Below are positions 41,721-52,144 of a stretch of DNA of 64,000 nucleotides, piece by piece. This DNA comes from Candidatus Cloacimonetes bacterium HGW-Cloacimonetes-3 (lineage in GTDB: Bacteria; Cloacimonadota; Cloacimonadia; Cloacimonadales; Cloacimonadaceae). The stretch lies in the NCBI GenBank assembly GCA_002840645.1, contig PHBO01000006.1, positions 1 through 64,000 on the forward strand, written 5' to 3'. The first letter of the stretch is position 1. Each line of letters begins with the position of its first letter. The notes beneath the pieces are model-generated. The model saw only the letters and a list, made by a program, of their open reading frames with translations, made no database searches and had not been told where the DNA came from. Position numbers and translations under genes: made by a program.

Positions 41721-43502
41721 ATGTTAGATAACCTGGGCACACGGAAACGGACAAATTATTGCGGAGAACTGAAACTAAGTGACCTGAACAAAGAAGTATG
41801 TATTATGGGTTGGGTGCACAAGCGCCGTGACCTTGGCGGATTGATCTTTATTGATGTGCGCGATGTGAAAGGCATTCTACAGGTGGTTATTCATCCGGAG
41901 CAAACAGACATCTTCAACAAAGCCGAAAAGGTTCGCAACGAATACGTGATTGCCGTGGTGGGTACTGTAACTGCAAGAGACGCAAGTAATGTAAACAAAA
42001 ATATGGGCACCGGCGAAGTTGAGCTGGTTGCCTCCGATTTCTTTTTGCTTAACGACACTCTGCCTTTGCCTATACAGATTAACGAAGCTGCCATGGCGGA
42101 AGAAGACCTGCGCCTCACTTACCGTTATCTGGACTTAAGGCGTGCCAAGCTACAGAACATCATTATCACCCGCCACAAGATTGTAAGCATTATGCGCCGT
42201 TTTTTGGAAGCAGAAGGCTTCTACGATATTGAAACTCCCATTTTAATGAAAAGCACTCCCGAAGGCGCAAGGGACTATCTTGTCCCCAGCAGGATACAAC
42301 CAGGCAAGTTCTATGCCCTGCCACAGTCACCTCAGATTTTCAAGCAATTGTTAATGATAGCTGGATTTGACCGTTATTACCAGATTGCCCGCTGCTTCAG
42401 GGATGAAGACTTGCGTGCCGACCGCCAGCCTGAGTTTACCCAGCTCGATATCGAGCTTAGCTTTGCCTCGCAGGAGCAGATCTTTGATTTGCTGGAACGC
42501 CTTATGTATTGGCTGTTCAAGGAAGTTATGGATATTGAGCTTAGCATTCCCTTCCCGCGTCTAACCTACACGGAAGCAATGAACCGCTACGGCTGCGATA
42601 AGCCCGACACCCGTTTTGCTCTGGAGCTTTGCGACCTTAGCACCACAGTGGCGAACAGCAGCTTTCAGGTATTCTGCGCTGCGCTGCAAAGCGGGGGAGT
42701 GGTGAAAGCCATTTGCATCCCCAAAGCCGCAGAATTCAGCCGTAAGCAACAGGATGAGCTGATTGACGTAGCCAAGCATCTGGGCGGTAAAGGCATCGCT
42801 TTTGCCAAGGTGGCGGAAGCAGGGCTGGAAGCAGGCATTTCCAAGTTTTTATCCCCTGAGGAAGCACAAGCTATCATTCAGGCCTGCGATGCCAAACCAG
42901 GCGACCTCATCGCCATAGCAGCGGATACCTACAATACCGTCAGCAAGGTTTTGGCTGGTCTGCGTAACCACATTGCAGCCAAGCTAAACCTTATCCCCGC
43001 CAACAGCTATAACTTCTGCTGGATAACCGACTTTCCTTTATTCAACCGAGACGAGGAAAACAACCGCTGGGAACCGGCACACCACATGTTCACCCTGCCC
43101 AAGGAAGAGCACATCCCATATCTGGACATGCCCGATAAGATCGGCGAGATTCAGGGACAGCTATACGATCTTGTTTGCAACGGTATGGAGCTTTCCAGCG
43201 GGAGTATCCGTTGCCATCGCTACGATGTACAGCGCAAGATATTCCAGGTGCTGGGCTTCGAAGAGGAAGACCTGAAAGCCCGCTTTGGCTTCTTCCTTGA
43301 TGCCCTGAAATACGGCACTCCGCCTCATGGCGGCATCGCCCCCGGACTCGACCGTATGGTTATGATCATGACCGGTGCCGATTCCATCCGCGACGTTATC
43401 GCCTTCCCCAAAACCCTTAAAGCTACAGACCTGATGAGCCAGGCACCTTCCGAAGTCGATCCCATCCAATGGAAAGAACTGCACCTGGCACCTATAAAAT
43501 AG
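41721..43502 (+). CDS. aspS: Aspartyl-tRNA synthetase (bacterial type)
   Basis: [62 protein letters not shown]. Confidence 0.97.
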   Translation: MLDNLGTRKRTNYCGELKLSDLNKEVCIMGWVHKRRDLGGLIFIDVRDVKGILQVVIHPEQTDIFNKAEKVRNEYVIAVVGTVTARDASNVNKNMGTGEVELVASDFFLLNDTLPLPIQINEAAMAEEDLRLTYRYLDLRRAKLQNIIITRHKIVSIMRRFLEAEGFYDIETPILMKSTPEGARDYLVPSRIQPGKFYALPQSPQIFKQLLMIAGFDRYYQIARCFRDEDLRADRQPEFTQLDIELSFASQEQIFDLLERLMYWLFKEVMDIELSIPFPRLTYTEAMNRYGCDKPDTRFALELCDLSTTVANSSFQVFCAALQSGGVVKAICIPKAAEFSRKQQDELIDVAKHLGGKGIAFAKVAEAGLEAGISKFLSPEEAQAIIQACDAKPGDLIAIAADTYNTVSKVLAGLRNHIAAKLNLIPANSYNFCWITDFPLFNRDEENNRWEPAHHMFTLPKEEHIPYLDMPDKIGEIQGQLYDLVCNGMELSSGSIRCHRYDVQRKIFQVLGFEEEDLKARFGFFLDALKYGTPPHGGIAPGLDRMVMIMTGADSIRDVIAFPKTLKATDLMSQAPSEVDPIQWKELHLAPIK

Positions 43503-45310
43503 CCGTCCTCAGCAGCGGACACAGCCGCGGTTCCAATCTCGCCGCCATGCATGGCTACTGGCAGATGCATAGGCTTCCGGTAGAGATTGCTCTGGCTGTG
43601 TTTACGCGTTCCGATTCCCCAGCGTTCAACCTGGCACAAGAGCTTGGCATCCCTTCTGTGGTTGTCTCTACGCGTAATATGCCAGCTTTTGAGGCAGAAG
43701 TGCTGCGTTTGTGCAAGGCAGAAGGCATTGTGCTTATTGCGCTTGCCGGATTCCTGAAGCAGCTTTCAAACGAGTTTATCAATTCAATAGGAATACCTAT
43801 TCTAAATATCCATCCCGCACTATTGCCAAAATATGGTGGCAGGGGAATGTTCGGTATGGCGGTGCATAATGCTGTTCATGAAGCGGGGGAGAAGCTTTCC
43901 GGTGCAACTGTGCACCAAGTTGATCCGCTCTACGACCATGGCAGTATTGTCGCTCAGAACAGAGTGGATGTTACGGAGTGCCCCACTCCCGAAGCCATTG
44001 CCTCAAAAGTCCTTACTGTTGAGCACCAGCTATACGCCCCGAGCATTTACCAATTCCTTACCCGTCCCAAAACCAGAATAGCCACCAGAACTCTTGGCTG
44101 CAAAACCAACCAAGCCGAATCCGCCATAATCCTCGACCAGTTCCCCAAGGGCGCAGTAGAGTTGGTAGATTGGGATAGCGAAGCGGACATCTACCTCATC
44201 AATACCTGCACCGTTACCAATCGCACGGACTACAAAAGCCGTTACCATATCCGCCAGGCATTGGTAAGAAAAGTGGTTAACCCCAACGTAAAGATAATCG
44301 TTACCGGCTGCTATGCGCAGCGCAGCAAGGATGAGATAGCCCTGCTTGGCGAGGTGGATTACATCGTGGATAATCAGCAAAAGCTCAATATCGCTACGCT
44401 GCTTGCCACCCACAACCATAGCTTCACGGACATCATGCAAGCCACGAATTTCAGCTACCAGCCCGTTACCAACATGCAAGGGCACACCCGAGCCTTCCAG
44501 AAGATACAGGATGGCTGCGATTTCTACTGTGCTTACTGTGCAGTACCTTACGCCCGTGGACACAACCGCTCTGCCACAATGGAACAGGTGCTGGAGCAAG
44601 CCCGGCTGTTTGTGCAGAACGGATTCAAAGAAATTGTGCTGGGTGGCGTGAATCTGGGGCTGTACAAAGATGAAGCGCACACTCTTGCCCATGTTGTAAC
44701 TGCAATGGCACAGATAGAAGGCCTGGAGCTTATCCGCCTTAGTTCCATTGAGCCGCAGCTTTTTACTCAGCAGTTGATTGACCAATTGCGCACCATAGAT
44801 AAAGTCTGCCCTCATTTCCATATTCCGCTGCAATCAGGCAGTGACACAGTGTTAAAGCGTATGGGAAGGCGTTATGATACTGCTTTGGTGCAAGCCTTAG
44901 TTAGTAATGTACTAATGGCTTTTCCCGATGCCGCTATTGGCTTTGATGTGATTACCGGCTTTCCCGGTGAGAGTGAAGCCGAACATAACAACACCTATCA
45001 GTTCCTGAGTAGCCTTCCTCTGGCGTATCTGCATGTTTTCAGCTATTCCAAACGCAAAGGTACTCCTGCGGATAAAATGCCGAATCAGGTACCTAAGGAT
45101 GTAAAGCATACCCGCACGAATCAGCTTACTGCTTTAAGCGAACAAATGGAGACGGCATACCGCCAGAAGCTGATTGCCGATAAAGTGTTGCTGCGTGGAG
45201 TGGTAGAAGCAAGTCCCAATGGCGAAAGCGAGTTTTTAAGCGACCATTACATCAGGGTTCGTACTTCCGCTATGATCCCCATCGGCGAGCTTGCAATCGT
45301 AAGCCCATAG
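43469..45310 (+). CDS. Fusion protein: phosphoribosylglycinamide formyltransferase (PurN) + tRNA t6A37 methylthiotransferase (MtaB)
   Basis: Pur[41 protein letters not shown]; Mta[27 protein letters not shown], radical-SAM [15 protein letters not shown]. Confidence 0.92.
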   Translation: MERTAPGTYKIAVLSSGHSRGSNLAAMHGYWQMHRLPVEIALAVFTRSDSPAFNLAQELGIPSVVVSTRNMPAFEAEVLRLCKAEGIVLIALAGFLKQLSNEFINSIGIPILNIHPALLPKYGGRGMFGMAVHNAVHEAGEKLSGATVHQVDPLYDHGSIVAQNRVDVTECPTPEAIASKVLTVEHQLYAPSIYQFLTRPKTRIATRTLGCKTNQAESAIILDQFPKGAVELVDWDSEADIYLINTCTVTNRTDYKSRYHIRQALVRKVVNPNVKIIVTGCYAQRSKDEIALLGEVDYIVDNQQKLNIATLLATHNHSFTDIMQATNFSYQPVTNMQGHTRAFQKIQDGCDFYCAYCAVPYARGHNRSATMEQVLEQARLFVQNGFKEIVLGGVNLGLYKDEAHTLAHVVTAMAQIEGLELIRLSSIEPQLFTQQLIDQLRTIDKVCPHFHIPLQSGSDTVLKRMGRRYDTALVQALVSNVLMAFPDAAIGFDVITGFPGESEAEHNNTYQFLSSLPLAYLHVFSYSKRKGTPADKMPNQVPKDVKHTRTNQLTALSEQMETAYRQKLIADKVLLRGVVEASPNGESEFLSDHYIRVRTSAMIPIGELAIVSP

Positions 45311-45430
45311 GAGTGGATGGAGTTCCTCCCAAAGACCTTGTGTCACTTCAGCACCCGGTACAACATTAAAACTCGCATGCTATTCTTGAACAACTCTCTG
45401 CTTCTCACTACTTACCATTCCCTTACTGCA

Positions 45431-45500
45431 ATTACATTAGCAATACGCATGAATTACGGATCGCATCCATATTTCATGCGCAATTCATAAGTAATTCAAG
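45431..45500. repeat. Family C palindromic intergenic repeat, copy C2 (imperfect)
   Basis: aatacgcatgaattacggatcgcatccatatttcatgcgcaattcataagtaattc; same units as C1. Confidence 0.75.
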
Positions 45501-45715
45501 CAAGGAATATAATATTGCTTAAGGTTGATTCTGCTTAAGTGTATTCTACTAACACCAGCAGCGCAAATGAATGCCATACGCTTTGAATTGATAAACACTT
45601 GACAAGAATAGTGCCTAAAAAGGAAGTGTGTCTCTTAAACATAGTCACCACAATCCATCATGAACAGAGCAAAGGATTGAGGTGTTATAGTAAAATTAGA
45701 TAGGAGATTACACGA

Positions 45716-46279
45716 ATGAGCGAAAGAAAGTATGCAAATCCGGCGGTAGTTGGGCTGGCAGGTTTTTCCATGACGACCCTCATCCTGCAGTTTCATAATG
45801 TGGGCTGGTGCGGGCTTGGACCTGTGGTTGTTATGGGATTAATCTTTGGAGGTCTGGCACAGCTAATAGCCGGTTTTCAGGAACAGAAGATGGGCAACAA
45901 CTTCGGTTATTGTGCCTTCACGGCTTATGGCAGTTTCTGGATCGGGCTGGCACTCATTTTGTTAATGAATCAGTTTAGCATATACAAATCATCCACCACC
46001 GATATCGGCTGGTATCTATTTGCCTGGATGATATATACACTGGTGATGTGGGTGGCTTCGTGGAGAATCCATACTGCCATGAGCATCACTTTCTTTACCC
46101 TGTTTCTTGGCTTTTTCCTATTGGTATTGGGTCATTTCGGTGATCCCAAGTGGAATGTGGTGGCGGGTTATGAACTGATGTTCTGCGCCGCATGCGCCAT
46201 GTATATGATGTTTGCCAACGTGGTGAACGATCTGGCAGGCAGAGTGGTGATCCCCTTCGGAAAGCCCTGGGTGAAGTAA
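45716..46279 (+). CDS. satP: Acetate/succinate uptake transporter (GPR1/FUN34/YaaH family)
   Basis: NPAVVGLAGFSMTT; six TM segments; SFWIGLA. Confidence 0.88.
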   Translation: MSERKYANPAVVGLAGFSMTTLILQFHNVGWCGLGPVVVMGLIFGGLAQLIAGFQEQKMGNNFGYCAFTAYGSFWIGLALILLMNQFSIYKSSTTDIGWYLFAWMIYTLVMWVASWRIHTAMSITFFTLFLGFFLLVLGHFGDPKWNVVAGYELMFCAACAMYMMFANVVNDLAGRVVIPFGKPWVK

Positions 46280-46301
46280 CTAAGCACAGTTACAAATAAG
46301 A

Positions 46302-46328
46302 AAAGTCCCCGTTCTTAGCGGGGACTTT
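46302..46328. terminator. Bidirectional terminator between convergent genes
   Basis: aaagtccccg-ttcttag-cggggacttt flanked by A and T tracts. Confidence 0.88.
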
Positions 46329-46355
46329 CTGTTTTAGGCATTTTATAGTACGAGA

Positions 46356-47603
46356 TTAGGCTCCGTACATTGCCATTATCTCGTTCTTGGTTTTGCCAAG
46401 GATGTCGTACTTCTTACCAACCTTAATGAAGGCAGCGAGGGCTGTTTCAAGATGGTGCATTTCGTGCGCAGCGGATATCTGAGTGCGGATTCTGGCTTTG
46501 CCTTGCGGGACCACAGGGAAGAAGAAGCCGATGGCATATACGCCTTCCTTGAAAAGATCAGTAGCAAAATCCTGACTCAGCTTGGCATCAAACAGCATCA
46601 CAGGGACGATGGGGGTGTCACCGGGCTGAAGGATAAAGCCAGCTTCAAGCAAGCTCTTACGCCACCAATTGGCGTTTTTCTCCAGTTTGTCACGGCGTTC
46701 GGTAGTCTTGGACAGTGTATCCAAAACGCTTATCACACCTGCCACCACGGGCGGGGCAATGGTATTTGAGAACAGATATGGGCGTGCCTTTTGACGGCAC
46801 AGCTCCACCAGCTCTTTTCTACCGGACACGCAACCGCCGGAAGCACCGCCGAGTCCCTTACCAAAGGTGGTGGTGATGAGATCTATCTTGCCCATCACGC
46901 CGCACTTTTCGTGGGTTCCTCTGCCAGTCTTACCGATAAAGCCGGAGGCATGGGATTCGTCCACCAGAAGCATGGCATCATACTTCTCGCAGAGGGCAAC
47001 CATTTCGTCCAGCTTGGCAGTGTCGCCATCCATGGAGTAAACGCCGTCTGTAATAACCAGTTTAACGCGTTTATCGGCATGAAGGATAAGCTTTTCTTCC
47101 AGATGCTTCATATCCGAGTGCTTGAAGGAATCGGTCATGGCTTTGCACAGCCTGATGCCGTCAATAAGGGACGCATGCACCAAACGGTCGGAAATCATCA
47201 CATCTTCATCGGTAAGGATAGCTTCGAACACGCCGGCATTAGCATCCATACACGAAGGGAAAAGGATGGTATCTTCGGTTCCGAGGAAATCGGTTACCTT
47301 CTGCTCAAGAATCTTGTGTATATCCTGTGTTCCGCATATGAAGCGAACGGAGGACATGCCATAACCACGTGCATCCAGACCTTCGTGGGCAGCTTTCACC
47401 ACATCAGGATGGCTGGATAAGCCAAGGTAGTTATTGGCACAAACGTTGATAACCTTCTTAAGCGGTGCTCCGGGAGGAAACTCCACTTCAATTTCGGCAT
47501 CCTGAACGGAATGAATGTAGCGTTCAATCTTGAAGATACCGGCATCTTTCAGGGTTTGAAGCTGAGAGCCATAGATACTGCGTATTTTGTCACTATAAGC
47601 CAT
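46356..47603 (-). CDS. kbl: Alpha-oxoamine synthase, glycine C-acetyltransferase (2-amino-3-ketobutyrate CoA ligase)-like
   Basis: NNYLGLSSHPDVVKAAHEGLDARGYGMSSVRFICGTQDIHKILE; PLP site TTTFGKGLGGASGG. Confidence 0.88.
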   Translation of the reverse strand: MAYSDKIRSIYGSQLQTLKDAGIFKIERYIHSVQDAEIEVEFPPGAPLKKVINVCANNYLGLSSHPDVVKAAHEGLDARGYGMSSVRFICGTQDIHKILEQKVTDFLGTEDTILFPSCMDANAGVFEAILTDEDVMISDRLVHASLIDGIRLCKAMTDSFKHSDMKHLEEKLILHADKRVKLVITDGVYSMDGDTAKLDEMVALCEKYDAMLLVDESHASGFIGKTGRGTHEKCGVMGKIDLITTTFGKGLGGASGGCVSGRKELVELCRQKARPYLFSNTIAPPVVAGVISVLDTLSKTTERRDKLEKNANWWRKSLLEAGFILQPGDTPIVPVMLFDAKLSQDFATDLFKEGVYAIGFFFPVVPQGKARIRTQISAAHEMHHLETALAAFIKVGKKYDILGKTKNEIMAMYGA

Positions 47604-47613
47604 TTCTAACCTC

Positions 47614-47859
47614 TTATCCTAAGAATTCCTGAACCAGGGCAGTTATCTTGTTTACGGTATCAAATGCTTCCGGTGTGGCACGATTATCGGGCAAACTAAT
47701 CTTGTATCTGGTCTCTAAGAAACGCTTCAGGGATACCATAGAGAATGAATCTACAAAGCCGCCGGAAATGAGGGCGGTGTCGTAGGTCAGTTCTTCATCC
47801 TGGTCTTCCATATACTCGTTCTTTACGTATTCGAGGACTACTTCGCGAATTTCTTCCAT
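47614..47859 (-). CDS. Acyl/peptidyl carrier protein (DltC-like)
   Basis: 81 aa with phosphopantetheine-site motif GGFVDSFSMVSL. Confidence 0.88.
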   Translation of the reverse strand: MEEIREVVLEYVKNEYMEDQDEELTYDTALISGGFVDSFSMVSLKRFLETRYKISLPDNRATPEAFDTVNKITALVQEFLG

Positions 47860-47889
47860 TGTTAGGCTCCTTTATATGTATTATTTTGT

Positions 47890-49590
47890 TTAATCGTCTT
47901 CAAGTGATGAGGTATCACCAATTTCCTCGCCCCATTCCTGGGCTTTGAGGATACGGCGCATAATCTTACCGCTGCGGGTTTTGGGCAGGCTGGGCACGAA
48001 CTCTATTTCCTGGGGCATTGCCAGAGGGGAGAGGCGTTTGCGGATGAAGTTCATTATTTCCAGATCCAGCTCGGGGCTTGCAATAAAGCCGGGTTTAAGG
48101 CACACAAAGGCTTTCACCACTTCCATGTTTACAAAGTCCGGCTTTGCCACCACAGCGGATTCCGCTACGGCAGGGTGCTCTATCAAAGCAGATTCTACTT
48201 CGAATGGGCTTACCAGATGTCCGCCGGTGTTGATGATATCATCATCGCGGCCAATGAACCAATAGTAGCCGTCCCCATCAATATAGGAGCGGTCGCCGGG
48301 GATATACCACCCGTTTTTGAACTTGGCATCGTATATTTCCTGATTGTTCCAGTACATGCGCATCATGCTTGGCCAGCCTGGTTTGATGCCTATCAAGCCC
48401 GCTTGACCGGTGGGGACTGGTTCGTATGTGTCGGGATCAAGGATAGTGGCAGTGATACCGGGGAAGGGTTTACCCATACTTCCCGGTTTAATCTTCATGC
48501 CGGGGTAGTTGGAGATCATAATGCTTCCGGTTTCGGTCTGCCAGTAAGAATCGTGGAAAGGTAAACCAAAAACCTTTTCACCCCAGATAACAGCTTCTGC
48601 GTTAAGGGGTTCGCCCACGCTGGCAAGATGCCTTAAAGAGGAGAGGTCATAGTTCTTTATAACCTCTTCGCCGGCTTTCATCAGAGAGCGAATGGCAGTT
48701 GGGGCAGAATACCAAACGGTGATCTTATGCTTTTGGATAAAGGCATACCATGCATCGGCAGAGAAGCCGATGTCATTCACACATTGCGTTACGCCACATG
48801 CCCAGGCACCAATTATGCCGTAGGAAGTGCCGGTTACCCAGCCGGGATCAGCAGTACACCAGTAAATATCATCATCCTGTAAGTCCAAAACCCATTTGGA
48901 GCTGAGATATTGCGAGATTAGAGAATAGTGAACGTGTTTAACGCCTTTGGGCATGCCGGTGGTGCCGGAAGTGTAGTGCAAAACAGAAGGTGATTCAGCT
49001 TTGGTGGGGAAGGATTCAAAGACCTCGACACGTTTCGCTTCATCCATAATGAACGCTACTTCCTTATCTTGCAGCGGGTTTTTGCCGTTGTCATCAACAA
49101 TAATCACATGCTTCAGGTTGGGCAAAGTAGCTACTATTTTGCGTACTTTACCAAGGTGCTTTTTCTGGGTTATAATCGCAGTAGCTCCGGAATTTTCCAT
49201 ACGGACATGCAGTGAATCCTCACCAAAAGCGGAGAATAAAGGCTGAGCAATCGCACCCGATTTCAGGATACCTACAAAGCCTATGTACAGCTCCGGAATC
49301 CTATCCAGAAAAAGGCAGACGCGTTCTTCAGGCTTTATACCCAGTTTTTGAAGGAAATCCGCGATGGTGTTGCTAAGTTGACGGAGGTCATTATAAGTGT
49401 AGTTCTTGGCTTTGCCTCCCAGACCTTCCCATTTTAAAGCCAGTTTTTCGCCTTTGCCCATGTTGCAGATGCGGTCGGAGCAATACCAACCGATGTTGAT
49501 AACATCACCGGGTTTGTAACCGAGTTCATCTTCAGCTATCTTCCAGGAAAAGTTGTTTAGTCTCTCGTTGTAGGAACCGATATTGTGCAT
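47890..49590 (-). CDS. AMP-forming acyl-CoA/acetyl-CoA synthetase-like ligase
   Basis: YTSGTTGMPKG, DSYWQTETGSIMI, PGDRSYIDGDGYYWFIGRDDDIINTGGHLVSPFEVE, SGKIMRR. Confidence 0.9.
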   Translation of the reverse strand: MHNIGSYNERLNNFSWKIAEDELGYKPGDVINIGWYCSDRICNMGKGEKLALKWEGLGGKAKNYTYNDLRQLSNTIADFLQKLGIKPEERVCLFLDRIPELYIGFVGILKSGAIAQPLFSAFGEDSLHVRMENSGATAIITQKKHLGKVRKIVATLPNLKHVIIVDDNGKNPLQDKEVAFIMDEAKRVEVFESFPTKAESPSVLHYTSGTTGMPKGVKHVHYSLISQYLSSKWVLDLQDDDIYWCTADPGWVTGTSYGIIGAWACGVTQCVNDIGFSADAWYAFIQKHKITVWYSAPTAIRSLMKAGEEVIKNYDLSSLRHLASVGEPLNAEAVIWGEKVFGLPFHDSYWQTETGSIMISNYPGMKIKPGSMGKPFPGITATILDPDTYEPVPTGQAGLIGIKPGWPSMMRMYWNNQEIYDAKFKNGWYIPGDRSYIDGDGYYWFIGRDDDIINTGGHLVSPFEVESALIEHPAVAESAVVAKPDFVNMEVVKAFVCLKPGFIASPELDLEIMNFIRKRLSPLAMPQEIEFVPSLPKTRSGKIMRRILKAQEWGEEIGDTSSLEDD

Positions 49591-49730
49591 ATTTATTACC
49601 TCTTGTGAGTTTATTTACCTTAAACACATTGGGACAGCAGTAATGAATCTGATTCTAATTTACAGGGTTTCGTCGGGCTATATTTTTGTCAATAACAAAT
49701 TCGAATCAGCTTCTTACTTTCAGGTATTGC

Positions 49731-49785
49731 CCTATCATTGCCCACTCATTGTCCACAAACAGGGCAATAGGTGGGCAATGATAGG
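49731..49785. repeat. Family B palindromic intergenic repeat, copy B2
   Basis: cctatcattgcccactcattgtcc - acaaaca - gggcaataggtgggcaatgatagg. Confidence 0.85.
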
Positions 49786-49910
49786 AATAAGGCACTAAGA
49801 AAGTAGCAGGAAACCTGATAGTGTATTATACAGCCGAGAACTCAAAAATTGCATTGACATCATCGTGCCTTAAGAAAAAGTTGGCAAGGAACCTGACCTT
49901 GGAGAAAAAA

Positions 49911-51008
49911 ATGCCCAAATATATGATTTTGCTAATGCTGTGCCTGCTGTGGTCACTTAATTATGCCGACGAGTTGGACGATAAAATGCGCCAACTGAAA
50001 GAAGTCCAAAAACAATTGGAAAGCACTCAGCAGAAAGTGAAACAAGCAGAAACGAAAAAGAAGCAGGCAGAAGGTGAGATTCAGCGCACCTCTTCATTGA
50101 AACGCAGGACTGAAGACAATCTAAAAAAGCTAAAAAAAGAAGAAATGGTAATCCGGGATTCTTTACGTTCCGTACAACAACGGCTGGTGGATGCAGAAAG
50201 CAGTTTAAGTGCAATGCGCCGTGCTCAGAATGCAGAGCTCGATATGCTGCTGCGGGTGGATAGATCTTACAAACAGCAAGGGATTAAGCATCGTGATCAC
50301 CGTTATTTAAAAAACTTGATTCAAGGTAGCAAACAGAAGATAGATATATTGTCCGGTTACCGTGTGTCACTTACTTTCGAGCGTGAACTGCATCAGAACG
50401 AGGCAGTGAAGGTTACACGTGGAGTGAAAGAAGAAAGCAGCAAAAATGTTCAGTACGACAAAAAGATAAAAAACCTTGCCACGCAAAGCAAACAGCTTAC
50501 CCAGGAACAAAAAAAGCTTCAGGCACAAGTAGAAAAGCTTAAGAAGGATAGTGCTTCGTTAGAAGGATTAGTAAACCAATTGATGGCAAAGCAAGGTAAA
50601 ACCCCTTCCACATACCAGTTTACAGGGAAAAAGATCGCTTGGCCCCTTCGGGGTAAAATTATCCGTAGCTACGGTGAGGAAACTAAAAGCTATGGTACAA
50701 GCGTGGTAAACAACGGAATTGATATAGCCGCTAAGGAAGGAACGACCGTGGTTGCCGCAGATGATGGCGAAGTGATATTCTCGGACAGGTACGGCGGGCA
50801 AGGCAAACTGATTATAATTGATCATAAAAACGGCTTTTTCACCCTATATGCCTATAACAACGAGTTAACGGTTGCCAAAGGTGCAACCGTGAAACGAGGA
50901 CAAACTATTGCCAAAAGCGGTATGTCCGGCTCTGCCAATCAGGCATCACTTCATTTTGAGCTGCGTAAAGATGGCAAAGCTATAAACCCCGTACCCTTTT
51001 TAGAGTAA
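49911..51008 (+). CDS. Murein hydrolase activator EnvC-like (coiled coil + M23 peptidase/LytM domain)
   Basis: Signal peptide; long coiled coil; WPLRGKIIRSYGEE..GIDIAAKEGTTVVAADDGEVIFS, LHFELRKDGKAINP. Confidence 0.9.
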   Translation: MPKYMILLMLCLLWSLNYADELDDKMRQLKEVQKQLESTQQKVKQAETKKKQAEGEIQRTSSLKRRTEDNLKKLKKEEMVIRDSLRSVQQRLVDAESSLSAMRRAQNAELDMLLRVDRSYKQQGIKHRDHRYLKNLIQGSKQKIDILSGYRVSLTFERELHQNEAVKVTRGVKEESSKNVQYDKKIKNLATQSKQLTQEQKKLQAQVEKLKKDSASLEGLVNQLMAKQGKTPSTYQFTGKKIAWPLRGKIIRSYGEETKSYGTSVVNNGIDIAAKEGTTVVAADDGEVIFSDRYGGQGKLIIIDHKNGFFTLYAYNNELTVAKGATVKRGQTIAKSGMSGSANQASLHFELRKDGKAINPVPFLE

Positions 51009-51019
51009 GGAGATTAATA

Positions 51020-52144
51020 GTGCAAATAATGCGCGATCCCGGAATCCACAAGCTGGAAAAACTGCTAAGCAAAAACCCCATGCATGAAGCCACAATCCTG
51101 CACTGGACTGGTTCGATGTGGGGAATTGGATGCAGGCTGTCCTCAAAAGAGGCGATCACACGTATAAACCACCTTAAGCAACGATCTGACAAGCACGGCT
51201 ACATAGCTTTGCTTCCGGATATATCCGTGTTGGATGCAGCAAAAGTACCTTCTGCTCTGAAGCCTTTACTGGAGCAGTATTGGCCTGGCAACTTAACCGT
51301 TGTTTTTAGCTACGATGATCCCAAGTTCAAAGATATTGCTGTGGATGGCAAAGTAGCTTTTCGGGTTCCCGCAGATCCTTCGCTTAGGGCGATGATAAAC
51401 CTGCTGGGAGAACCACTGATTAGTACAAGTGTAAATGTATCAGGCTTACCGCCGGAAGAAGATTTTAACCGGATTGAACGTAACTACAGCACTTGGTTTG
51501 ATTTTGCCCTGTTACCACAAGCAAAGGAAGTAAGAAGCGGAACAGAATTCTCCACTATCGTAGAATACATCAGAACAAACGAAGCAAAAAGCACAAGCCG
51601 CAGTGATGAACTTAAATGCCTGCGTGAGGGTTCGGTGCCCTTCTATGAGATAAAGCAATCTTTTAAACTGCCCATGGTTATGTTTGTGTGCACGGCTAAT
51701 ATATGCCGCAGTCCCATTGCAGAGAAGCTGTTTAGGATGATGATTCTGAACGATAACATGCCTTTGGCAACGGATTCTTGTGGTTTGATAGACGGGGGAC
51801 ACAATATCTCGCTAAGTTCCATGCAATTACTTATGGAACGCGGGCTTTTGGAAGCTCAGGAGCATGTGTCCAAACAGGTTACTCCCCAGATGATTACATC
51901 GAGTTGGTTGGTGCTTACCATGGAAGAAAGACAACGGGAATGGCTGCGGGATCAAAGCCCCAATTCCGGACACAAGATATTAACATTAAACGAGATAGTA
52001 GGGGAAACCGGAGATATAAAAGATCCTTATGGTAGCGATCTGGAAAGCTATCGAAAAACTTTCGTGATTATTGAAGACCGTCTGCAACGACTGATGGAAA
52101 TGATAAAAACCGATACTCTAAAACTTACGGACAACGGCATATGA
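51020..52144 (+). CDS. Fusion: Sua5/YrdC-like domain + low-molecular-weight protein-tyrosine phosphatase domain
   Basis: YrdC-like [46 protein letters not shown]-loop [16 protein letters not shown] and DPYG. Confidence 0.82.
   Translation: MQIMRDPGIHKLEKLLSKNPMHEATILHWTGSMWGIGCRLSSKEAITRINHLKQRSDKHGYIALLPDISVLDAAKVPSALKPLLEQYWPGNLTVVFSYDDPKFKDIAVDGKVAFRVPADPSLRAMINLLGEPLISTSVNVSGLPPEEDFNRIERNYSTWFDFALLPQAKEVRSGTEFSTIVEYIRTNEAKSTSRSDELKCLREGSVPFYEIKQSFKLPMVMFVCTANICRSPIAEKLFRMMILNDNMPLATDSCGLIDGGHNISLSSMQLLMERGLLEAQEHVSKQVTPQMITSSWLVLTMEERQREWLRDQSPNSGHKILTLNEIVGETGDIKDPYGSDLESYRKTFVIIEDRLQRLMEMIKTDTLKLTDNGI

Noticed and set aside
44030-44833. 267-aa antisense ORF
   Set aside because: Fully antisense to the conserved MtaB half of the fusion; composition artefact of the coding strand.
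46791-47420. 209-aa antisense ORF
   Set aside because: Antisense to kbl, no family features.
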